Below are positions 1 through 12,837 of a stretch of 64,000 nt of DNA, in pieces (positions within the stretch are counted from its first letter, which is position 1; each line of letters opens with the position of its first letter). Source of the stretch: Bryopsis sp. KO-2023 (lineage: Eukaryota; Chlorophyta; Ulvophyceae; Bryopsidales; Bryopsidaceae); the NCBI GenBank assembly GCA_030272585.1, contig BSYQ01000012.1, forward strand, positions 1-64,000, in the 5' to 3' direction. Both the position numbers and the translations under genes were made by a program. Under the pieces are notes generated by a model, which searched no databases, was not told the DNA's origin, and was given only the letters and a program-made list of their open reading frames with translations.

Positions 1-952
1 CAAGTCAACAAACAACAGCCCACCCAACCCCACTTACTTGTTTTTCTTCCTTCAGAGCTCCAGGGGTCCCTTCCTCGAACCTGAAACACAACACACAAAA
101 ACAAGTCAACAAACAACAGCCCACCCAACCCCACTTACTTGTTTTCCTTCCTTCAGAGCTCCAGGGGTCCCTTCCTCGAACCTGAAACACAACACACAAA
201 AACAAGTCAACAAACAACAGCCCACCCAACCCCACTTACTTGTTTTTCTTCCTTCAGAGCTCCAGGGGTCCCTTCCTCGAACCTGAAACACAACACACAA
301 AAACAAGTCAACAAACAACAGCCCACCCAACCCCACTTACTTGTTTTTCTTCCTTCAGAGCTCCAGGGGTCCCTTCCTCGAACCTGAAACACAACACACA
401 AAAACAAGTCAACAAACAACAGCCCACCCAACCCCACTTACTTGTTTTTCTTCCTTCAGAGCTCCAGGGGTCCCTTCCTCGAACCTGAAACACAACACAC
501 AAAAACAAGTCAACAAACAACAGCCCACCCAACCCCACTTACTTGTTTTTCTTCCTTCAGAGCTCCAGGGGTCCCTTCCTCGAACCTGAAAAACAGCACA
601 CAAAAACAAGTCAACAAACAACAGCCCACCCAACCCCACTTACTTGTTTTTCTTCCTTCAGAGCTCCAGGGGTCCCTTCCTCGAACCTGAAAAACAGCAC
701 ACAAAAACAAGTCAACAAACAACAGCCCACCCAACCCCACTTACTTGTTTTTCTTCCTTCAGAGCTCCAGGGGTCCCTTCCTCGAACCTGAAACACAACA
801 CACAAAAACAAGTCAACAAACAACAGCCCACCCAGCCCCACTTACTTGTTTTCCTTCCTTCAGAGCTCCAGGGGTCCCTTCCTCGAACCTGAAACACAAA
901 CACACAAAAACAAGTCAACAAACAACAGCCCACCCACTTGTTTTCTTTCCTC
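1..952. repeat. 101-bp satellite array A (right end)
   Basis: Tandem copies of a 101-bp unit, about nine in the window, continuing beyond the left edge. Units differ by a few substitutions, such as CACAACACAC versus AAACAGCACAC and TTTTTCTT versus TTTTCCTT. The last copy is truncated just before the promoter-like block at 953. Because 101 is not a multiple of three, the frame shifts every copy, so the 76-82 residue open frames here do not form a continuous protein. Confidence 0.97.
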
Positions 953-1430
953 CAGAGGTCCATCCTTCGTACATGCAGAAACGAAATGCGGAGCGACGAT
1001 CGGAGTTTTCACGAGGACCTTTCTTTTTGTGTGCTCCTCAAACTCGAGCCTTGTGGTAACCGGTCGACGGCTGACGCGGTCGTTGACGTAAACGAATTCC
1101 CTTGCCGTGAAACGGTGGGACAGACGGTTGTGTTTCTGGATGAGTCAGTGCCAGAAAAGGGATGACGGAAAAAAGAGTGACCATGTGGGATGTGGCAGCA
1201 AGATACCAGCGTGAATTTTAAACGGAGGCGGAAAGATTAACGGTGCTAAAAAGTCGGGGACAAGGTTATTAGTCGAAACCCCCCTTTCCCCAAATTTTCT
1301 CGGAAATCAGAGAGTCAGACAGAGAGGAACAAAAGAGTGTGAGAAAGAGTGAGATTACTGTTTCAGTCGTTGTGATGTGTCAGACAAAGTTACTGTAAAC
1401 AGCCTTTCTTTTTCTTCTTTTTGATCCAGA
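953..1430 (+). promoter_or_regulatory. Promoter-like block, copy 1
   Basis: Begins where array A stops. TGACG at 1072-1076 and 1084-1088 are direct repeats seven bases apart, the spacing of plant as-1 elements bound by TGA-type bZIP factors. TGAGTCA (GCN4/AP-1-like) lies at 1141-1147. A purine-rich leader-like stretch follows (about 1310-1375). The block recurs at 8110 and 12838. The promoter role is inferred from these motifs and from its conserved place next to each array. Confidence 0.45.
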
Positions 1431-1546
1431 ATTGACCCAAACAAAACAACAGGATCGAAATAATAATAAATCTTTACAATTACATGAAAATATTATTGCG
1501 AAGATTAGGGAGAAAAAAAACACCTCCCATTTTTTTTTCTTTGCAG

Positions 1547-2855
1547 AAACCTTCGTTGTGGTGTTCACGAAAACTTTTGGAGGGAAATTTGACGTGCAAG
1601 GGTTTAAAATCCCACAGATCATTCTGGCACAACAAGACACACCCATATCACTCTTTTGCACAATGACCAGGCTGCATGGGGTGTTCCCAATTTCCCTAAA
1701 AAGATGTCCAGCTTCCCACAGTGTCATCCCAATCAACATAGCCGAAGGAACGACTGCAGCTCCTCGGTTTTGGCAATTTGAACAAAACATATGGAAATCT
1801 ATTCAGACAAGACAAAACTGTATGAACCTGAACTCTCACAGGCCTGCTCAATCCATTCATCCCGAGAACGAATTCTCCTGAGCTGGCCACATAATTTTTG
1901 TCCACCAGCACGCGCTGTTAAAATGGAAAAAAGTGTTGTTCCTTTTCTCTAAAAAAACACTGGTATCCAGAATACTTGTGGTATCCACAACTGCATGCAG
2001 TTTTGGATTGTCATTTGTAATATCTAAGTCTGAAATTAAAATCAAAATTAACGGCACACACACATCAAACGGAAATGCTGCGTTCCTTGCAAGAAACTGT
2101 TTTTTCAGAAGTTGTTGTCTGAGTGTGACATAGAGGTTGTTAGAGCCGAGATAGAAGGGTTGTCGAATCAAGGAACGCTTTTCTGAACATTATCTGATTA
2201 TTACAGGATCTGAAGCTGGCCGGTCCGAATCATCCAGAATGAGCATGCAAGAATATCAAAAGGACAACAAAGTGAAAAACACTTACTTTCCTTTTTTTTC
2301 CAAAATAAATTGAACATCGCATCATGCATGGTGGGTTGAATGGCTGACTCCTACAAGCCGGGTTTCTGGGGACTCGGCTGTCCAACCAGGTTATGAGACT
2401 CCACATACTCACAGAAAACAATTTCAAACAGCAAAAGTATTACATTTGTCACTGGGGAGCTGCTCAACTAAGACTCCTCCAACAATTTAAGGATGATCCA
2501 AACGACAGATCCTCATGGGACAAAAGACTTGGCTAAACCCTCCGTTTCAAATTTATTTTTGATCATCACAGGTTCAACTCAAAATCCAGGAACCAGGCAA
2601 CTTACCCTGGAGCAATATATACACGCAACAATGGAAAACTTCCACACAAATCTGAAAATATATAGCCTGATGCCTGGTCAAACGAATAGTCTTCTCTCTC
2701 AGATTAACCCACTTTCTTTGTACTCAATAATAGTCCACACGATCCTGTTGAGCCACACCACCACCAGCAACCGTCGCCTCCTCCTCCGCAATCAAGTACT
2801 GCAGAACAGTCAACTTCATTCAGAATCTCCCAGTAATCACAGGCCCATCTAATCC
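1547..2855 (+). CDS. Possible multi-exon gene in macro-repeat, copy 1 (unrecognised)
   Basis: I do not recognise this gene and am unsure it is one. A strong acceptor (pyrimidine run plus TTGCAG) ends at 1546 and is followed by a frame open to 1881. Further coding-looking pieces lie at about 2208-2268, 2419-2535 and 2572-2855, each near plausible acceptors; the third reads FKQQKYYICHWGAAQLRLLQ. I could not find a set of donors that joins them in phase, and the minus strand also has open frames (1380-2427). It sits downstream of the promoter-like block at 953, and an identical copy lies 7,157 bp to the right. Confidence 0.25.
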
Positions 2856-2987
2856 AATTCATACCAAATCACCAAAGCCTACAAACCAAGCTTATCAAGT
2901 ACATACACTTTAGAACCCATATCCACCCCCCCATGCCGCCGCCACCACCGCCGCCAACCACTCAGCTCCTGAAGTCCCTTCCTCCTG

Positions 2988-5900
2988 AAACACAACACAC
3001 AAAAAACAAGTCAACAAACAACAGCCCACCCAACCCCACTTACTTGTTTTTCTTCCTTCAGAGCTCCAGGGGTCCCTTCCTCGAACCTGAAAAACAGCAC
3101 ACAAAAACAAGTCAACAAACAACAGCCCACCCAACCCCACTTACTTGTTTTTCTTCCTTCAGAGCTCCAGGGGTCCCTTCCTCGAACCTGAAAAACAGCA
3201 CACAAAAACAAGTCACCAAACAACAGCCCACCCAACCCCACTTACTTGTTTTTCTTCCTTCAGAGCTCCAGGGGTCCCTTCCTCGAACCTGAAACACAAC
3301 ACACAAAAACAAGTCAACAAACAACAGCCCACCCAACCCCACTTACTTGTTTTTCTTCCTTCAGAGCTCCAGGGGTCCCTTCCTCGAACCTGAAACACAA
3401 CACACAAAAACAAGTCAACAAACAACAGCCCACCCAACCCCACTTACTTGTTTTTCTTCCTTCAGAGCTCCAGGGGTCCCTTCCTCGAACCTGAAACACA
3501 ACACACAAAAACAAGTCAACAAACAACAGCCCACCCAACCCCACTTACTTGTTTTTCTTCCTTCAGAGCTCCAGGGGTCCCTTCCTCGAACCTGAAACAC
3601 AACACACAAAAACATGTCAACAAACAACAGCCCACCCAACCCCACTTACTTGTTTTCCTTCCTTCAGAGCTCCAGGGGTCCCTTCCTCGAACCTGAAACA
3701 CAAAAACACAAAAACAAGTCAACAAACAACAGCCCACCCAACCCCACTTACTTGTTTTTCTTCCTTCAGAGCTCCAGGGGTCCCTTCCTCGAACCTGAAA
3801 CACAACACACAAAAACAAGTCAACAAACAACAGCCCACCCAACCCCACTTACTTGTTCTCCTTCCTTCAGAGCTCCAGGGGTCCCTTCCTCGAACCTGAA
3901 AAACAGCACACAAAAACAAGTCAACAAACAACAGCCCACCCAGCCCCACTTACTTGTTTTTCTTCCTTCAGAGCTCCAGGGATCCCTTCCTCGAACCTGA
4001 AACACAACACACAAAAAACAAGTCAACAAACAACAGCCCACCCAACCCCACTTACTTGTTTTTCTTCCTTCAGAGCTCCAGGGGTCCCTTCCTCGAACCT
4101 GAAACACAACACACAAAAACAAGTCAACAAACAACAGCCCACCCAACCCCACTTACTTGTTTTTCTTCCTTCAGAGCTCCAGGGGTCCCTTCCTCGAACC
4201 TGAAACACAAACACACAAAAACAAGTCAACAAACAACAGCCCACCCAACCCCACTTACTTGTTTTTCTTCCTTCAGAGCTCCAGGGGTCCCTTCCTCGAA
4301 CCTGAAACACAACACACAAAAACAAGTCAACAAACAACAGCCCACCCAACCCCACTTACTTGTTTTTCTTCCTTCAGAGCTCCAGGGGTCCCTTCCTCGA
4401 ACCTGAAAAACAGCACACAAAAACAAGTCAACAAACAACAGCCCACCCAACCCCACTTACTTGTTTTTCTTCCTTCAGAGCTCCAGGGGTCCCTTCCTCG
4501 AACCTGAAAAACAGCACACAAAAACAAGTCAACAAACAACAGCCCACCCAACCCCACTTACTTGTTTTTCTTCCTTCAGAGCTCCAGGGGTCCCTTCCTC
4601 GAACCTGAAACACAACACACAAAAACAAGTCAACAAACAACAGCCCACCCAACCCCACTTACCTGTTTTCCTTCCTTCAGAGCTCCAGGGGTCCCTTCCT
4701 CGAACCTGAAAAACAGCACACAAAAACAAGTCAACAAACAACAGCCCACCCAGCCCCACTTACTTGTTTTTCTTCCTTCAGAGCTCCAGGGGTCCCTTCC
4801 TCGAACCTGAAACACAACACACAAAAACAAGTCAACAAACAACAGCCCACCCAACCCCACTTACTTGTTTTTCTTCCTTCAGAGCTCCAGGGGTCCCTTC
4901 CTCGAACCTGAAAAACAGCACACAAAAACAAGTCAACAAACAACAGCCCACCCAACCCCACTTACTTGTTTTTCTTCCTTCAGAGCTCCAGGGGTCCCTT
5001 CCTCGAACCTGAAAAACAGCACACAAAAACAAGTCAACAAACAACAGCCCACCCAACCCCACTTACTTGTTTTTCTTCCTTCAGAGCTCCAGGGGTCCCT
5101 TCCTCGAACCTGAAACACAACACACAAAAACAAGTCAACAAACAACAGCCCACCCAACCCCACTTACTTGTTTTTCTTCCTTCAGAGCTCCAGGGGTCTC
5201 TTCCTCGAACCTGAAAAACAGCACACAAAAACAAGTCAACAAACAACAGCCCACCCAACCCCACTTACTTGTTTTTCTTCCTTCAGAGCTCCAGGGGTCC
5301 CTTCCTCGAACCTGAAACACAACACACAAAAACAAGTCAACAAACAACAGCCCACCCAACCCCACTTACTTGTTTTCCTTCCTTCAGAGCTCCAGGGGTC
5401 CCTTCCTCGAACCTGAAACACAAAAACACAAAAACAAGTCAACAAACAACAGCCCACCCAGCCCCACTTACTTGTTTTTCTTCCTTCAGAGCTCCAGGGG
5501 TCCCTTCCTCGAACCTGAAACACAACACACAAAAACATGTCAACAAACAACAGCCCACCCAACCCCACTTACTTGTTTTCCTTCCTTCAGAGCTCCAGGG
5601 GTCCCTTCCTCGAACCTGAAACACAAAAACACAAAAACAAGTCAACAAACAACAGCCCACCCAACCCCACTTACTTGTTTTTCTTCCTTCAGAGCTCCAG
5701 GGGTCCCTTCCTCGAACCTGAAACACAACACACAAAAACAAGTCAACAAACAACAGCCCACCCAACCCCACTTACTTGTTTTTCTTCCTTCAGAGCTCCA
5801 GGGGTCCCTTCCTCGAACCTGAAACACAACACACAAAAACATGTCAACAAACAACAGCCCACCCAACCCCACTTACTTGTTTTCCTTCCTTCAGAGCTCC

Positions 5901-8109
5901 AGGGGTCCCTTCCTCGAACCTGAAACACAAAAACACAAAAACAAGTCAACAAACAACAGCCCACCCAACCCCACTTACTTGTTTTTCTTCCTTCAGAGCT
6001 CCAGGGGTCCCTTCCTCGAACCTGAAACACAACACACAAAAACAAGTCAACAAACAACAGCCCACCCAACCCCACTTACTTGTTTTTCTTCCTTCAGAGC
6101 TCCAGGGGTCCCTTCCTCGAACCTGAAACACAAAAACACAAAAACAAGTCAACAAACAACAGCCCACCCAACCCCACTTACTTGTTTTTCTTCCTTCAGA
6201 GCTCCAGGGGTCCCTTCCTCGAACCTGAAACACAACACACAAAAACAAGTCAACAAACAACAGCCCACCCAACCCCACTTACTTGTTTTTCTTCCTTCAG
6301 AGCTCCAGGGGTCCCTTCCTCGAACCTGAAAAACAGCACACAAAAACAAGTCAACAAACAACAGCCCACCCAACCCCACTTACTTGTTTTTCTTCCTTCA
6401 GAGCTCCAGGGGTCCCTTCCTCGAACCTGAAAAACAGCACACAAAAACAAGTCAACAAACAACAGCCCACCCAACCCCACTTACTTGTTTTTCTTCCTTC
6501 AGAGCTCCAGGGGTCCCTTCCTCGAACCTGAAACACAACACACAAAAACAAGTCAACAAACAACAGCCCACCCAACCCCACTTACTTGTTTTTCTTCCTT
6601 CAGAGCTCCAGGGGTCTCTTCCTCGAACCTGAAAAACAGCACACAAAAACAAGTCAACAAACAACAGCCCACCCAACCCCACTTACTTGTTTTTCTTCCT
6701 TCAGAGCTCCAGGGGTCCCTTCCTCGAACCTGAAACACAACACACAAAAACAAGTCAACAAACAACAGCCCACCCAACCCCACTTACTTGTTTTCCTTCC
6801 TTCAGAGCTCCAGGGGTCCCTTCCTCGAACCTGAAACACAAAAACACAAAAACAAGTCAACAAACAACAGCCCACCCAGCCCCACTTACTTGTTTTTCTT
6901 CCTTCAGAGCTCCAGGGGTCCCTTCCTCGAACCTGAAACACAACACACAAAAACATGTCAACAAACAACAGCCCACCCAACCCCACTTACTTGTTTTCCT
7001 TCCTTCAGAGCTCCAGGGGTCCCTTCCTCGAACCTGAAACACAAAAACACAAAAACATGTCAACAAACAACAGCCCACCCAACCCCACTTACTTGTTTTT
7101 CTTCCTTCAGAGCTCCAGGGGTCCCTTCCTCGAACCTGAAACACAACACACAAAAACAAGTCAACAAACAACAGCCCACCCAACCCCACTTACTTGTTTT
7201 TCTTCCTTCAGAGCTCCAGGGGTCCCTTCCTCGAACCTGAAACACAACACACAAAAACATGTCAACAAACAACAGCCCACCCAACCCCACTTACTTGTTT
7301 TCCTTCCTTCAGAGCTCCAGGGGTCCCTTCCTCGAACCTGAAACACAAAAACACAAAAACAAGTCAACAAACAACAGCCCACCCAACCCCACTTACTTGT
7401 TTTTCTTCCTTCAGAGCTCCAGGGGTCCCTTCCTCGAACCTGAAACACAACACACAAAAACAAGTCAACAAACAACAGCCCACCCAACCCCACTTACTTG
7501 TTTTTCTTCCTTCAGAGCTCCAGGGGTCCCTTCCTCGAACCTGAAACACAACACACAAAAACAAGTCAACAAACAACAGCCCACCCAACCCCACTTACTT
7601 GTTTTTCTTCCTTCAGAGCTCCAGGGGTCCCTTCCTCGAACCTGAAACACAACACACAAAAACAAGTCAACAAACAACAGCCCACCCAACCCCACTTACT
7701 TGTTTTTCTTCCTTCAGAGCTCCAGGGGTCCCTTCCTCGAACCTGAAAAACAGCACACAAAAACAAGTCAACAAACAACAGCCCACCCAACCCCACTTAC
7801 TTGTTTTTCTTCCTTCAGAGCTCCAGGGGTCCCTTCCTCGAACCTGAAAAACAGCACACAAAAACAAGTCAACAAACAACAGCCCACCCAACCCCACTTA
7901 CTTGTTTTTCTTCCTTCAGAGCTCCAGGGGTCCCTTCCTCGAACCTGAAACACAACACACAAAAACAAGTCAACAAACAACAGCCCACCCAGCCCCACTT
8001 ACTTGTTTTCCTTCCTTCAGAGCTCCAGGGGTCCCTTCCTCGAACCTGAAACACAAACACACAAAAACAAGTCAACAAACAACAGCCCACCCACTTGTTT
8101 TCTTTCCTC
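2988..8109. repeat. 101-bp satellite array B
   Basis: About 50 tandem copies of the unit seen in array A. The array starts inside a short CCG-rich stretch (2932-2960) and ends at the second promoter-like block. Unit variants recur in an ordered way: A- or G-containing CCCAACCCC/CCCAGCCCC, ACAAGTC/ACATGTC, and three forms of the CACA-rich linker. This gives a higher-order structure. A pyrimidine tract ending in TTCAG on the plus strand and GTAAGT on the minus strand recur in each unit. Confidence 0.97.
4700..7535. repeat. 1,418-bp higher-order repeat, two adjacent copies
   Basis: Diagnostic variants inside array B repeat at a distance of 1,418 bp (fourteen units plus extra bases). The rare GGGGTCTCTTCC variant is at about 5195 and 6613, the CATGTC variants of 5536 and 5840 recur at 6954 and 7258, and the CAGCCCC variant of 5459 recurs at 6877. 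Agreement fails left of about 4,700 and right of about 6,100 (first copy). The two copies are therefore head-to-tail neighbours. Ends are approximate because the unit itself is repetitive. Confidence 0.85.
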
Positions 8110-8587
8110 CAGAGGTCCATCCTTCGTACATGCAGAAACGAAATGCGGAGCGACGATCGGAGTTTTCACGAGGACCTTTCTTTTTGTGTGCTCCTCAAAC
8201 TCGAGCCTTGTGGTAACCGGTCGACGGCTGACGCGGTCGTTGACGTAAACGAATTCCCTTGCCGTGAAACGGTGGGACAGACGGTTGTGTTTCTGGATGA
8301 GTCAGTGCCAGAAAAGGGATGACGGAAAAAAGAGTGACCATGTGGGATGTGGCAGCAAGATACCAGCGTGAATTTTAAACGGAGGCGGAAAGATTAACGG
8401 TGCTAAAAAGTCGGGGACAAGGTTATTAGTCGAAACCCCCCTTTCCCCAAATTTTCTCGGAAATCAGAGAGTCAGACAGAGAGGAACAAAAGAGTGTGAG
8501 AAAGAGTGAGATTACTGTTTCAGTCGTTGTGATGTGTCAGACAAAGTTACTGTAAACAGCCTTTCTTTTTCTTCTTTTTGATCCAGA
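8110..8587 (+). promoter_or_regulatory. Promoter-like block, copy 2
   Basis: Identical as far as I can see to the block at 953: paired TGACG at 8229-8233 and 8241-8245, TGAGTCA at 8298-8304, directly after array B. Confidence 0.45.
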
Positions 8588-8703
8588 ATTGACCCAAACA
8601 AAACAACAGGATCGAAATAATAATAAATCTTTACAATTACATGAAAATATTATTGCGAAGATTAGGGAGAAAAAAAACACCTCCCATTTTTTTTTCTTTG
8701 CAG

Positions 8704-10012
8704 AAACCTTCGTTGTGGTGTTCACGAAAACTTTTGGAGGGAAATTTGACGTGCAAGGGTTTAAAATCCCACAGATCATTCTGGCACAACAAGACACACC
8801 CATATCACTCTTTTGCACAATGACCAGGCTGCATGGGGTGTTCCCAATTTCCCTAAAAAGATGTCCAGCTTCCCACAGTGTCATCCCAATCAACATAGCC
8901 GAAGGAACGACTGCAGCTCCTCGGTTTTGGCAATTTGAACAAAACATATGGAAATCTATTCAGACAAGACAAAACTGTATGAACCTGAACTCTCACAGGC
9001 CTGCTCAATCCATTCATCCCGAGAACGAATTCTCCTGAGCTGGCCACATAATTTTTGTCCACCAGCACGCGCTGTTAAAATGGAAAAAAGTGTTGTTCCT
9101 TTTCTCTAAAAAAACACTGGTATCCAGAATACTTGTGGTATCCACAACTGCATGCAGTTTTGGATTGTCATTTGTAATATCTAAGTCTGAAATTAAAATC
9201 AAAATTAACGGCACACACACATCAAACGGAAATGCTGCGTTCCTTGCAAGAAACTGTTTTTTCAGAAGTTGTTGTCTGAGTGTGACATAGAGGTTGTTAG
9301 AGCCGAGATAGAAGGGTTGTCGAATCAAGGAACGCTTTTCTGAACATTATCTGATTATTACAGGATCTGAAGCTGGCCGGTCCGAATCATCCAGAATGAG
9401 CATGCAAGAATATCAAAAGGACAACAAAGTGAAAAACACTTACTTTCCTTTTTTTTCCAAAATAAATTGAACATCGCATCATGCATGGTGGGTTGAATGG
9501 CTGACTCCTACAAGCCGGGTTTCTGGGGACTCGGCTGTCCAACCAGGTTATGAGACTCCACATACTCACAGAAAACAATTTCAAACAGCAAAAGTATTAC
9601 ATTTGTCACTGGGGAGCTGCTCAACTAAGACTCCTCCAACAATTTAAGGATGATCCAAACGACAGATCCTCATGGGACAAAAGACTTGGCTAAACCCTCC
9701 GTTTCAAATTTATTTTTGATCATCACAGGTTCAACTCAAAATCCAGGAACCAGGCAACTTACCCTGGAGCAATATATACACGCAACAATGGAAAACTTCC
9801 ACACAAATCTGAAAATATATAGCCTGATGCCTGGTCAAACGAATAGTCTTCTCTCTCAGATTAACCCACTTTCTTTGTACTCAATAATAGTCCACACGAT
9901 CCTGTTGAGCCACACCACCACCAGCAACCGTCGCCTCCTCCTCCGCAATCAAGTACTGCAGAACAGTCAACTTCATTCAGAATCTCCCAGTAATCACAGG
10001 CCCATCTAATCC
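8704..10012 (+). CDS. Possible multi-exon gene in macro-repeat, copy 2 (unrecognised)
   Basis: Same sequence as the candidate at 1547-2855, shifted by 7,157 bp. No function can be given. Since both copies look identical, conservation between them says nothing about coding. Confidence 0.25.
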
Positions 10013-10144
10013 AATTCATACCAAATCACCAAAGCCTACAAACCAAGCTTATCAAGTACATACACTTTAGAACCCATATCCACCCCCCCATGCCGCCGCC
10101 ACCACCGCCGCCAACCACTCAGCTCCTGAAGTCCCTTCCTCCTG

Positions 10145-12837
10145 AAACACAACACACAAAAAACAAGTCAACAAACAACAGCCCACCCAACCCCACTTAC
10201 TTGTTTTTCTTCCTTCAGAGCTCCAGGGGTCCCTTCCTCGAACCTGAAAAACAGCACACAAAAACAAGTCAACAAACAACAGCCCACCCAACCCCACTTA
10301 CTTGTTTTTCTTCCTTCAGAGCTCCAGGGGTCCCTTCCTCGAACCTGAAAAACAGCACACAAAAACAAGTCACCAAACAACAGCCCACCCAACCCCACTT
10401 ACTTGTTTTTCTTCCTTCAGAGCTCCAGGGGTCCCTTCCTCGAACCTGAAACACAACACACAAAAACAAGTCAACAAACAACAGCCCACCCAACCCCACT
10501 TACTTGTTTTTCTTCCTTCAGAGCTCCAGGGGTCCCTTCCTCGAACCTGAAACACAACACACAAAAACAAGTCAACAAACAACAGCCCACCCAACCCCAC
10601 TTACTTGTTTTTCTTCCTTCAGAGCTCCAGGGGTCCCTTCCTCGAACCTGAAACACAACACACAAAAACAAGTCAACAAACAACAGCCCACCCAACCCCA
10701 CTTACTTGTTTTTCTTCCTTCAGAGCTCCAGGGGTCCCTTCCTCGAACCTGAAACACAACACACAAAAACATGTCAACAAACAACAGCCCACCCAACCCC
10801 ACTTACTTGTTTTCCTTCCTTCAGAGCTCCAGGGGTCCCTTCCTCGAACCTGAAACACAAAAACACAAAAACAAGTCAACAAACAACAGCCCACCCAACC
10901 CCACTTACTTGTTTTTCTTCCTTCAGAGCTCCAGGGGTCCCTTCCTCGAACCTGAAACACAACACACAAAAACAAGTCAACAAACAACAGCCCACCCAAC
11001 CCCACTTACTTGTTCTCCTTCCTTCAGAGCTCCAGGGGTCCCTTCCTCGAACCTGAAAAACAGCACACAAAAACAAGTCAACAAACAACAGCCCACCCAG
11101 CCCCACTTACTTGTTTTTCTTCCTTCAGAGCTCCAGGGATCCCTTCCTCGAACCTGAAACACAACACACAAAAAACAAGTCAACAAACAACAGCCCACCC
11201 AACCCCACTTACTTGTTTTTCTTCCTTCAGAGCTCCAGGGGTCCCTTCCTCGAACCTGAAACACAACACACAAAAACAAGTCAACAAACAACAGCCCACC
11301 CAACCCCACTTACTTGTTTTTCTTCCTTCAGAGCTCCAGGGGTCCCTTCCTCGAACCTGAAACACAAACACACAAAAACAAGTCAACAAACAACAGCCCA
11401 CCCAACCCCACTTACTTGTTTTTCTTCCTTCAGAGCTCCAGGGGTCCCTTCCTCGAACCTGAAAAACAGCACACAAAAACAAGTCAACAAACAACAGCCC
11501 ACCCAACCCCACTTACTTGTTTTTCTTCCTTCAGAGCTCCAGGGGTCCCTTCCTCGAACCTGAAACACAACACACAAAAACAAGTCAACAAACAACAGCC
11601 CACCCAACCCCACTTACTTGTTTTTCTTCCTTCAGAGCTCCAGGGGTCCCTTCCTCGAACCTGAAACACAACACACAAAAACAAGTCAACAAACAACAGC
11701 CCACCCAACCCCACTTACTTGTTTTTCTTCCTTAAGAGCTCCAGGGGTCCCTTCCTCGAACCTGAAACACAACACACAAAAACAAGTCAACAAACAACAG
11801 CCCACCCAACCCCACTTACTTGTTCTCCTTCCTTCAGAGCTCCAGGGGTCCCTTCCTCGAACCTGAAACACAACACACAAAAACAAGTCAACAAACAACA
11901 GCCCACCCAACCCCACTTACTTGTTTTTCTTCCTTCAGAGCTCCAGGGGTCCCTTCCTCGAACCTGAAACACAACACACAAAAACAAGTCAACAAACAAC
12001 AGCCCACCCAACCCCACTTACTTGTTTTTCTTCCTTCAGAGCTCCAGGGGTCCCTTCCTCGAACCTGAAACACAACACACAAAAACAAGTCAACAAACAA
12101 CAGCCCACCCAACCCCACTTACTTGTTTTTCTTCCTTCAGAGCTCCAGGGGTCCCTTCCTCGAACCTGAAACACAACACACAAAAACAAGTCAACAAACA
12201 ACAGCCCACCCAACCCCACTTACTTGTTTTTCTTCCTTCAGAGCTCCAGGGGTCCCTTCCTCGAACCTGAAAAACAGCACACAAAAACAAGTCAACAAAC
12301 AACAGCCCACCCAACCCCACTTACTTGTTTTTCTTCCTTCAGAGCTCCAGGGGTCCCTTCCTCGAACCTGAAAAACAGCACACAAAAACAAGTCAACAAA
12401 CAACAGCCCACCCAACCCCACTTACTTGTTTTTCTTCCTTCAGAGCTCCAGGGGTCCCTTCCTCGAACCTGAAACACAACACACAAAAACAAGTCAACAA
12501 ACAACAGCCCACCCAACCCCACTTACTTGTTTTCCTTCCTTCAGAGCTCCAGGGGTCCCTTCCTCGAACCTGAAAAACAGCACACAAAAACAAGTCAACA
12601 AACAACAGCCCACCCAACCCCACTTACTTGTTTTTCTTCCTTCAGAGCTCCAGGGGTCCCTTCCTCGAACCTGAAACACAACACACAAAAACAAGTCAAC
12701 AAACAACAGCCCACCCAACCCCACTTACTTGCTTTTCTTCCTTCAGAGCTCCAGGGGTCCCTTCCTCGAACCTGAAAAACAGCACACAAAAAACAAGTCA
12801 CCAAACAGGAGCCCACCCACTTGTTTTCTTTTCTCCA
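10145..12837. repeat. 101-bp satellite array C
   Basis: About 26 further copies of the 101-bp unit. The first 13 units match the start of array B; from about 11,460 the order of variants is its own. It ends at the third promoter-like block. Confidence 0.97.

Larger units (their letters stand above)
195..11460. repeat. 7,157-bp tandem macro-duplication
   Basis: Everything from about 195 to 4,303 recurs at +7,157 (about 7,352 to 11,460): the end of an array, the promoter-like block, the 2-kb module and the first 13 units of the next array. I saw no differences in the single-copy module between the copies. At both edges the match ends at 101-bp units that differ between copies, as expected if unequal exchange within the arrays produced it. 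An assembly artefact is the alternative. Confidence 0.9.

Noticed and set aside
5-12775. Dozens of overlapping 76-162 residue frames on both strands
   Set aside because: They are reading-frame by-products of the 101-bp repeat; the unit length is not divisible by three and the same peptides recur with each copy.
1-12837. CRISPR array
   Set aside because: Units are contiguous 101-mers with no unique spacers, in a eukaryotic genome.
1-12837. rDNA intergenic spacer
   Set aside because: The macro-unit resembles a spacer in layout, but no rRNA sequence is recognisable in the modules.
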